Shown here: positions 1 through 7,800 of the stretch, piece after piece
Position numbering within the stretch: position 1 is the stretch's first letter
Layout of the letters: every line of letters begins with the position of its first letter
Assembly: GCA_025455725.1 (NCBI GenBank)
Contig: JALOLY010000026.1
Span: forward strand, 1 to 12,855
From: Amoebophilaceae bacterium
Lineage (GTDB): Bacteria; Bacteroidota; Bacteroidia; Cytophagales; Amoebophilaceae
Length of the DNA: 12,855 nucleotides
Direction: 5' to 3'
The notes under the pieces: model-generated
Database searches by the model: none
The model's input: only the letters and a program-made list of their open reading frames with translations
What the model was told of the DNA's origin: nothing
Made by a program: the position numbers and the translations under genes

Positions 1-522
1 TTTTTGGGGATGCAGTGTCAGTCGTAGCCTTTGTGCTAAAAAATTACGGATGGGCTCGATGAGTGCGGTGAGCTGGGACTTTTCGTGCGCTACCATGATG
101 AAGTCATCACAGTATCGCAAGTAGTACTTTTGGCGCAGCGTATGCTTGATGAAGTGATCTAACGGGTGCAGATACACATTGGCAAAAATTTGTGAGGTCA
201 CATTCCCCAGCGGGAGTCCTCTGTTGCTAGGGCTACTCACAAAGCTGTCGATGATGCGGTCGGCGATAGCTAGTACACGATGGCCTTGCACGCGTTCGCA
301 CAGGAGGGAATTGAGTAGGTCATGATCAATGGAATCAAAGAAGCGCTGTACGTCCATTTTTAGGGCGAAGCAGGCGCGGGTGCCATTGCGACTCACCTGT
401 CTTAGGATCTTCTGGAGCTGATCTACTCCTGCAATGGAGCCCCCGGAGGAAAAGCCCCCAACAACGGGTGCCTGTATTGGTACCCAAGCCCATTCATTCG
501 GATCACCAGTGTTGGTGATCAC
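1..522 (-). CDS. Reverse transcriptase of DGR/UG type, partial (C-terminus beyond window, N-terminus damaged)
   Basis: The minus-strand translation holds the RT palm motifs in order: KMDVQRFFDSIDHD (motif 2/A, catalytic Asp), RGLPLGNVTSQIFAN (motif 4/B) and YYLRYCDDFIMVA (motif 5/C, a YCDD box), then the LTLHPQK stretch. Group II intron and retroviral RTs have QGxxxSP in motif 4. This one has LGxxxSQ, the form known from diversity-generating retroelement RTs and related 'unknown group' RTs. The frame is open back to a stop at 595-597. The first plausible start is GTG at 520-522, but only about 55 residues then precede motif A, and they (NEWAWVPIQAPVVGG...) do not resemble the usual RT N-terminus. 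I therefore infer a 5' truncation or frameshift near 440-460. The 3' end lies beyond base 1. No maturase or intron structure is visible. The RT call is firm; the subclass is moderately sure; activity is doubtful. Confidence 0.8.
   Translation of the reverse strand, partial: MITNTGDPNEWAWVPIQAPVVGGFSSGGSIAGVDQLQKILRQVSRNGTRACFALKMDVQRFFDSIDHDLLNSLLCERVQGHRVLAIADRIIDSFVSSPSNRGLPLGNVTSQIFANVYLHPLDHFIKHTLRQKYYLRYCDDFIMVAHEKSQLTALIEPIRNFLAQRLRLTLHPQK
501..520. repeat. Perfect 8-bp inverted repeat with 4-nt loop
   Basis: GATCACCA and TGGTGATC are exact reverse complements separated by four bases. The hairpin lies on the 5' side of the reverse transcriptase reading frame. Hairpins of about this size (7-10 bp stem, 4-nt loop) are known near the variable repeats of diversity-generating retroelements. 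No template/variable repeat pair was recognised here, so the link is only a suggestion. Confidence 0.5.
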
Positions 523-594
523 ACTTCCTTGTTGATCGCTAACACTTGTATTGTGTATACAAGGGAGGCAATGCTTGATGCAAAGTGCGCCTCT

Positions 595-1000
595 CTACGA
601 GGCTTTGGCACGAAGTTCTGTTGTTGTGCGCGCTACCAAGATCCGTAAACCTTTGATATCCTCGCACTCGAGCCTCTCAACAGGGTCCCGCAAACGAACT
701 GCCTCGGTAAGGTTAGCCGTGGCCAACCTTACACGACCAAGGCACCGCAATAAGCTGATGGATGCGCAGTAAGTCAAGTGAGTCCAAGCCATTGAGCATG
801 ATGACGCAGTGGTTGCCGCAGCGTGTCTTACTGCTTCCAACGGTCTTCATCAAGGTTGCGCTTCATGAAGAACCGGGTGGCAAAGAACATAAGAAAACGG
901 TACATTAATCACGTAGGCCCCAGCGTAGCGCTTTGGGGGGAGGTGTTGGGTGGTGACTACCTCAGAGGTAGTAGCGCACTAGACAGGCCGGCGTTGTGCG
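595..1000. other. Degenerate region without an intact gene
   Basis: No frame gives a convincing protein here. Several short minus-strand pieces look like broken coding sequence. One at 828-903 reads FLMFFATRFFMKRNLDEDRW and then stops, like the C-terminus of a membrane protein. Another, reading minus from about 840, contains HCVIMLNGLDSLDLLRIHQL. A third, about 597-700, contains RLECEDIKGLRILVARTTTE in a different frame. I cannot name the source family of any of them. The impression is of a gene graveyard between the reverse transcriptase and the IS5 remnant. Confidence 0.45.
709..730. repeat. Short inverted repeat (10-bp arms, one G-T pair)
   Basis: AAGGTTAGCC and GGCCAACCTT lie 2 bases apart, forming a near-perfect hairpin inside the degenerate region. 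There is no U-tract on either side, so it does not read as a good intrinsic terminator. It could be the end of a lost element. Confidence 0.35.
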
Positions 1001-1316
1001 CGTGTGTTGACAGACCGAGGCGATCGTGGTCATGGGCACGTAGGGAATTATTCGGCCCTCCCACCAGACAGGAAGGTCCGTGCTGGTGCTTATGCACTTC
1101 AGAGACACGAGCGCCCGTGCAGGCGATGTCAGCGATAGAAGCGGTCATCTGAAAAGCGACCACAAATGGATCAGAGTTACCTCAGGGGGGCTACAGGAGA
1201 GCGGAGCGACGCTTTATTGCCTGCTGCTGCTGAGAGCGATAGCCGGCTGCTTTTTTGTCTTGCTGTTGGGGGCGTCAGCCTTGCCAGATCTTTATGGACA
1301 AGAACAAGAGCACTGA
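1000..1316 (+). pseudogene. IS5-family transposase, decayed 3' end (unit A)
   Basis: Spread over shifting frames, the translation shows the typical C-terminal third of an IS5-group DDE transposase. First comes DRGDRGHGHVGN (from about 1015, compare the family's DRGYRGHGH). Next is MSAIEAVI (about 1126-1149), followed in another frame by GHLKSDHKW (from about 1141), and last LLLLRAIAGCFFVLLLG (to about 1270). The glutamate of the DDE triad would be the one in SAIEAVI. No frame joins these parts and the N-terminal two thirds are missing. The same remnant, independently frameshifted, sits before the second symporter gene, and 25 bases are identical between the two (1145-1169 and 4537-4561). Family assignment is by motif memory only. 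Terminal inverted repeats were not found. Confidence 0.65.
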
Positions 1317-1361
1317 CATCAGAGATCGTCAACACGTGTGGCCGAGTTGTCGACATTTGCC

Positions 1362-1412
1362 TAAATCACACAGACTATGCAATACTTCAGTATAGACTAT
1401 ATGATTGTGTAC
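1362..1412 (+). repeat. 51-bp perfect direct repeat spanning the symporter start codon, copy 1
   Basis: This stretch is identical to 4771-4821. It covers 15 bases before the ATG and the first 12 codons of the first symporter gene. The two genes are otherwise clearly diverged at both amino-acid and synonymous sites, so the identity is striking. It contains no Shine-Dalgarno-like purine run. Possible readings are a conserved translation-initiation or leader element, or a recent gene-conversion tract. Confidence 0.85.
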
Positions 1413-4146
1413 GCCTTCTTACTCATCACGTTGGTGATCGGTCTTTGGGCGGGTAGGGGTGTTAAGGACATGCGGGAGTATGCGCTAGCCAATAGAAGTT
1501 TTGGCACTGTGGCGCTTGTGTTGACTTTTTTAGCCACCAACACGGGCATTATTAATGTTGTTGATGAAATAGAAAAAACAGGTATCATTTTGTCCGTTTC
1601 CATAATACTAGGACTTGGCTATTGGCCCTTGCATACTAGCATTATTCATCACTTCAAAGATGGCCCCTTTTGATAAGAGCCTTACTCTGGGAGATGTGAT
1701 GGGAACTCTTTATGGTGAGAACAGCAAAATTATTGCGGGTATACTGGGCTTCTTAACCACCATTTGTGTTGCTGGTATGGAACTCATCGTCCTAGGTCTT
1801 TTGTGTGAGTCATTACTAGGCTTGGATTATCGATGGGGTGTAGGCTTAGGAGGACTCATTTTATCCATTTACTCAGCCCATGGTGGTATCAAGGCAGTTA
1901 CTGCTACCGATGTGTTTCAGTTTCTAGTCTTACTTATAGTTTTGCCTGTTATTGCGGTCTGGGCCTTAGATTATGCAGGCGGCATCAGAGCGGTACTTGA
2001 CCAAGTACCCGTCATGAAAATGCAAGTCGTAACCCATCCTCAGGCTTTGTACTACCTAATAATGTTGATTTTGCTCGATATCTTGCAGGTAGGTATGGTG
2101 GACCCTGCCACCATGCAACGACTCCTGATGGCGAGGAGTCAACGGCAATTGCGCAATCAATTTTTTGTTTTGTCTATTATCTCTCCTGCTGTGCAATTAA
2201 CTAGCATGTTGCTTGCGCTGACTGGCATCGTGCTCTACCCCACCCTAGAAGGCGCCCAAGTGGTTCCTCAAATCATCAAAGATCTATTACCTGTAGGCAT
2301 CAAGGGACTGGCTATGGCAGGCTTTTTTGCTGTATCTATGGGTAATATTGATTCCTACTTACATGCTGCCGGCATTACGTTGGTACACGATATTGTAAAG
2401 CCTATTTGCGATAAGTTTAGCCTAGGTATCGATGAATTAAGATGGGCCAAGTATGCTACTATGTTTGTCAGTGTGTTTTCCATTGCCATAGGGCTTACTA
2501 AGACTAATGGTCTTTACAATCTCCTTTTTGTTTCTTATGAATGCACACCAATACTTGTTTTCCCGCTTTGGAGTGGCATTTTAGGCCTTAAGCCGGATAA
2601 ATATGCTTTCTATCTTGCTGCGGGGGTGACCACTGTAGTACTCTTTCTCTGCAAATTTTTATTACCAGTAGCACAAAGTCACTTTGTCGTGTTTATCGGT
2701 CTAGCGGCTAATGGAATTGTCTTTTTTTGCACCCATGCTATACGCAACCATGGCTTTCAAGTTATTGTTGTTAACCCTACAAACAGAAAGGAATACTTGT
2801 GGAAACCGCATCGTAAAGCCCTCTTGACATGGCTCGCACACTTGATGCCCACTCTCAGTGGTATCATCCAGTATTCACAAAGGCAAGTAGCCAAATACGA
2901 TGCACCCTACCTTCTTTTAGGAAGTTTTTGTGTGGTTAACTACATCATCCCATACTTCATGTGGGCATATGAAGGTGCTCATAGTGAGATTATCCTTTCT
3001 TTGCGCCTCGTGGGCGCCTTAGCCTGTGGCTTATTGCTTGTGCGAGACAAATGGCCCCAGTCTCTGCTTCCCTACCTACCCACTCTCTGGCACCTGACGC
3101 TGTTGTACTGTCTCTCCTTCACCAGCACGGTGATGTTTCTGCTCACCCAAGGCAGTATGGAGTGTCTCGTCAATGTGGCGCTGACCATCATGTTCCTCAT
3201 TGTGCTGGTAGACTGGCTGAGCTTTATCATACGTACTGTACTGGGTGTTGTCCTGGGATTGCTGTTCTACACACTAGCCATAGGCCCCATCCAGCTGCAG
3301 CTAGACTTTAGTACGGGGTACTTGCTAGCGTATACCTGTATCTTCTTCACGCTTATCTCCCTGCTATTTGCCAGACGCAAGGAACAGTTCTTTGAGGCTA
3401 GGCTCCGTGCCATTGGCGAAGAACACGCCACAGTCAGGCAAGCAGGAGCGTTGCCCCACCCTGCTACACAACGCATCGCCACTGTGATCGACAGGCAAGT
3501 GCGGGAGTTTTTAGCCATACACAACCAGCAGCCGATTTGTGACACAGAGGCACGGCACGCAGATGCATGGTCTATGTCCCCTGATTTTCTACACTATTTC
3601 TTCCCCACAGCCCTAGAAGTCATCAGGCAAGGAACACACATGCGCAAGCATCTCACGCAGGTGATTACTACAGAGTATCTTGCACCTCAGTTGGCACTAC
3701 ATTCCCTGAAATCATGCTTGGAAGCTATTGTAGCAACGTATGCCGCTCGCTATGAGCAAGAGATGGCTACAGACCTGTCAGAAGACTATCCAATCCACAC
3801 CTCCTTGAACTACCTACAATACGTCGTAGTGCATGTGTTACAATTTCTCCACGCACATCATCTTGAGGCAAAGGTACGGCTATGGATTTCTCAGCCAGAA
3901 GGTATTCATATCAGGCTGCCAGGCCAAGCCGTGTCTGCTTCATTGGTCCAGGAGCTTCTATCGCTATTCCCGCTCAAAGAAACAGCCAGAAATATGGGGC
4001 TGGCGATTAGTAGACTCTTAATAGAGGCTCACGGCGGTCATTTATTGTGTAAGACTTGTTCGCTACCTGGTCAGGCTTATACAGAGTTTGTGTTAGTGAT
4101 TCCTCCTGCTGAGGCGAAAGTGGAGGTCAGTGTTGAACCTACGTAA
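1377..4146 (+). pseudogene. Na+/solute symporter - CqsS-like membrane domain - degenerate histidine kinase fusion, frameshifted (copy 1)
   Basis: The first 80 codons (MQYFSIDYMIVYAFLLITLV...) belong to the frame starting at 1377. After CTT at 1614-1616 one extra base shifts the frame, and the remaining 842 codons (to TAA at 4144-4146) run in +1. Corrected length is about 922 aa. Order of parts: SSS-family symporter (about aa 1-455), six-helix domain like that of CqsS/LqsS sensor kinases (about aa 490-660; key pieces YFMWAYEG, YLPTLWHLTLLYCL, LIVLVDWLSF), a kinase-like region with no H-box, and a poor HATPase with a fair G2 box (NMGLAISRLLIEAHGG, about nt 3990-4035). Compared with copy 2, the TM1 GGGS motif and the Ser-Thr pair of the Na2 site are lost (VSMGNIDS against VISTADS). 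Most of the C-terminal HD domain is also deleted. It reads as a decaying paralogue; a sequencing error at the frameshift would not restore the Na+ site. Confidence 0.85.
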
Positions 4147-4263
4147 AGCTGTCCGACAGGATGCACAACATGCGCACCATCCAGGCCAATTGAGCTCAGG
4201 AACCGAGGCAAGCATAGACAGATCTGTTGAGGAGCCTGCTCTCTCATCAGCTCAGGCCATACC
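4138..4263 (+). pseudogene. Remnant of RelA/SpoT-type HD domain, downstream of copy 1
   Basis: From about 4138, in a frame different from the end of copy 1, the sequence reads YVKLSDRMHNMRTIQAN and stops. This matches YVKLADRMHNMRTIQVK in the HD domain of copy 2 (around 8047-8100). Homology continues at DNA level to about 4263 (a degenerate version of the RRTAEETLL...PLAK stretch). A run of 33 bases (4153-4185) is identical to 8060-8092. Copy 1 therefore once carried the same HD module. About 450 bp between its kinase-like core and this point were deleted, and the new junction supplies the stop at 4144-4146. Confidence 0.85.
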
Positions 4264-4399
4264 ACCCATGCTAACAACTAGCCCATGCTATTCCTTTTAC
4301 AGAGAATGAACTCCTACTTTCAGCATCTTGCCGGAGAGGCTACCCCCCTGTGGGGCCAACTCTGTACTGCTAGTGATCTGGTACACGGGAAAGCTATTG

Positions 4400-4737
4400 C
4401 CCGACAATGGGGGATGCAGCTGTGCCAGTGCTATCGATTGGTGGTACGCCTTTACTATGCCCAGCCACATGCCCGCCCACCGAAGCGTGCACAACAAGCT
4501 AGGCCAGCTTTGATCGGCGATAGCAGCAATCGTAGATCATCTGAAAAGCGACCACAAATGGGTAGGAACTACCTCAAGAGGTCTGTAGGAGGTAGACGCA
4601 ATGCCCTGTTGGAAGGCATAAGATTCAACTTGATGCTGCTACTCAGAGAAATAGCCGGTTATTTTTTTGTCTTGCTGTTCAGAGTGTTAGTCCTGCTAGT
4701 GCTTCCTAGACAAGAGTACTTACAGCAGACGTCTTAA
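4400..4737 (+). pseudogene. IS5-family transposase, decayed 3' end (unit B)
   Basis: This is the counterpart of the remnant before the first symporter gene. AIAAIVDHLKSDHKW (about 4522-4563) continues after a frameshift as MGRNYLKRSVGGRRNALLEG (from 4558). It ends with LLLREIAGYFFVLLFRVLVL and a stop at 4735-4737. MGRNYLKG...NALL...LLLR is the usual C-terminal pattern of IS5-group transposases. The section before about 4515 is only weakly transposase-like, so the left boundary is approximate. A continuous 150-codon frame (4285-4737) crosses this region, but its first half has no recognisable content and I do not treat it as a gene. Confidence 0.6.
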
Positions 4738-4770
4738 ACACGACCAGCGGATTGTTAAGACTCGACTAAT

Positions 4771-4821
4771 TAAATCACACAGACTATGCAATACTTCAGT
4801 ATAGACTATATGATTGTGTAC
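4771..4821 (+). repeat. 51-bp perfect direct repeat spanning the symporter start codon, copy 2
   Basis: Identical to 1362-1412. It includes the 15 bases before the ATG of the intact fusion gene and its first 12 codons, and identity ends sharply on both sides. Confidence 0.85.
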
Positions 4822-7800
4822 ACCTTCTTGCTCCTTACCTTGATCATAGGGCTGAGGGCTGGAAGAGGGGTCAAGGACGTGCGGGAGTATGCATTGGCCA
4901 ACAAAATGTATGGTACTGGCGTACTGGTGCTGACCTTTTTAGCTACTAATATAGGAGGAGGAAGCGTTATGAGCGGATCCAGAGAAGCTTTTACTAACGG
5001 CGTTATCATGACTTTTTCCTCTTTAGGCGTAGCTATTTCGCTCCTTCTTAAAGCCTTCTTTATTGCGCCCAAAATAGTGTACTTCGAGGATTGCATTACC
5101 ATAGGAGATGTTATGGGAAGGCTATATGGAAAAGCTAGTAAAGTCATTACGGGCGTGTTGGGTGTGTTATACTCTATTTGTATGACTAGCATGCAATTGC
5201 TTGCCCTAACCATCATTAGTGAAGCGCTATTAGGCCTTAAAGCAGAATATGGTATAATTATAGGAGGACTTGTGCTGGCTACTTACTCGGCTATCGGAGG
5301 TATTAAATCCGTTGCTATCACCGATGTATTTCAATTTCTTATTCTTGTCGCTGTTTTTCCAATGATAGCCAGCTTATGTCTTAATCGTGTAGGGGGCATC
5401 CAGGAGTTGCTCTACAAAGTACCTGCAGAGAAGTTTAATGTGTTGAGCCACGAGCACTTCTCCTACTACCTCACACTCTTTTTAGTGTGGAGTATTTTTC
5501 CCGTAGGTACCACCTCTCCCCCTTTATTCCAACGCTTACTGATGGGTCAAAATGCCAAACAGCTGCGCGATCAATATTTGGTTGTAGCCGCTTTTGATCC
5601 AACTTTCAGAGTGATTATCATGATCATTGGCCTGAGTGCTGTAGTGTTATATCCGGCTATTGAAGCCAAAGATGTTATCCCACACATTGTTAATGAGCTT
5701 TTCCCTGAAGGACTCAAAGGGTTGGCTATTGCCGGCTTACTAGCTGTGGTAATATCTACAGCTGATTCTTACCTCCATGCAGCTGGACTTTTACTTGCCC
5801 ATGATGTTATTAAGCCTATCTGTGATAAAACGGGTATCCCCATCAATGAGCTGAGTTGGGCCAGGTACGGCACTTTACTTATAGGCATTATTTCCATCGT
5901 AATAGGACTGCAAGCTGCAAATCTTCTGAATCTCAGTTTTACTGCCCTCAGCTTCACTGGTCCGCTACTCATGTTCCCATTGGTGGCAGGTATTATGGGC
6001 CTAAAGACAGATCAGCGATCCTTCTACGTGGCCGCGTTAGTTACCTTGATCGTCTTTACAATAGCCATGTTACTACTTCCAAGCCCCCATCGTCACCTAG
6101 CAGTCCTCATGAGTATTCTTGCCAATGGAATCAGCTTTTTTGCAATGCACCTCATCAAAAATCAAGGTATTGCAGTGGTGCAACGTAGCGTTAAACTTGG
6201 GCCTGCAAGGAAGCCACTGGAAGAATTCAAATTATCGTCTAACAAGATCATTCGTTACTCGCAAAAGAAAGTAGCCCAGTATGGCGCTCCTTATACCTTA
6301 TTTGGGGTGTTTTGCTGTATTAGCTATACCCTCCCTTATTTCATGTGGACTTATCAACCTCCGAAAGCGTATGGACTCATGATCACCATCAGGATCATTG
6401 CTGCAATAGCTTGTGGTCTGTTAATATCCCACGAAAAGTGGCCGAGCCAATGGAAGTCTTATCTACCTACTTTTTGGCACTTGACTATCCTTTACTGTCT
6501 TCCTTTTGTTAGCACTGTCATGTTCCTACTTACACAAGGAAGTGTTGAGTGGGTAATAAATATTGCCATTGTAATCATCTTTTTAGTCTTAATGGTAGAT
6601 TGGGTGACTTTCGTGGGGTTGGCTATACTAGGGATCCTTTTGGGCTTTCTTTTTTACGGTTATCTAGTAGGAGAATACTATGTGTCTCTAGACTTTAGCA
6701 CGGGTTACTTGTTGGTGTACCAAGGCATCTTTGCTACCCTCATCGGTCTTCTCTTTGCCCGAAGGAAGCAACTACAGTTTGACACCATGGCCACCCAACG
6801 GGAGCGGTTGGCCATCGATAACCAAGAAACCAAGGAGGATCTCCTCGAAGCGACAGAAGAAAAGTTTAGGTTTGTGAGTGTGCTCAAAAAAGCTGGTATA
6901 GAACAGCTAGGGAGCATAGCACAGCTGAGCAAGAGGCTGCTAACACTCAGTAAGCAGCAAGGACACAACGAGGAATTTACTACACTGGCTCAGCAACTCA
7001 CGGACCGGCTTACGCCTATGGCCCTGAGTATGGACAGGTTTGCTCACCGTACCACAGGATTTTTGCTGCTAGATGGTGTGGAGACAATATCCTTTGACAA
7101 CTTTTTGCAAGCCTTACAACAAGCCCTCTATGCCAAAGGACACAGGCTCAAGGTAGAAGTGCGCACGGAACACAGGACGCTACGGTGTGATGTGGAGAAG
7201 ATCAAAAAAGTCATACTGAACAGCGTTTCCTTTATACATTCAGTGGTTGGAGAAGTGTCTCAAGAGGTGTTGTTGCTAAGCATAGCAGATACCCGACTAG
7301 GTTATCCGGTGGACTCTGTCATCCCCGATCACATCAAGAAAATAAGCGCCCTACAGTTTGTCATCACGACGGCCCGTACTATTCCCCAGCCAGCAGCGCT
7401 GTACATGTCACAAATCGGTGAGGAGAGCCTTATGCAACCCGACGCACCCACAACCCTACCCCTCTTGACGAACGAACGGATTGTAAAAGCTCACTATGGC
7501 TACAGTGGCACTATTGGCGCGGGCCATGGAGTCACCCTGGTCTATGTAATTCCTGTCAACGTCAGAGAGGTACGCCCTAAAGACATGGATGCCCCCCAGA
7601 TGAAGCTGGGCGCCTCATGGTCTCGGGCCAATGATACCTACCCCGGTGCACGGGAACGGGAAGCAGCATTTCTCCAAGCTGTTCAAGAGCGGTCTAAAGC
7701 CGATCTCACGCTGGTGAAAAAAGGCATCAACTTGATCAAAGACTACCATGGTCCCATCATGCGTGAGAGTGGAGAGCCGTTTTATTTGCACCCGCTGGCA

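Noticed and set aside
1..594. Group II intron maturase/RT
   Set aside because: Motif 4 is LGxxxSQ, not QGxxxSP, and no intron domain V-like structure was seen on the available side. The right label is a DGR/UG-type RT.
551..840. Overlapping short frames on both strands as small genes
   Set aside because: They share the same DNA, have no family signature and unusual composition; better explained as degenerate sequence.
440..1000. Template/variable repeat pair of a diversity-generating retroelement
   Set aside because: No adenine-biased near-repeat could be found by eye in this stretch; the rest of the locus lies outside the window.
4285..4737. A 150-codon open frame as a real gene
   Set aside because: Its second half is the frameshifted end of an IS5 transposase, and the first half has no recognisable content.
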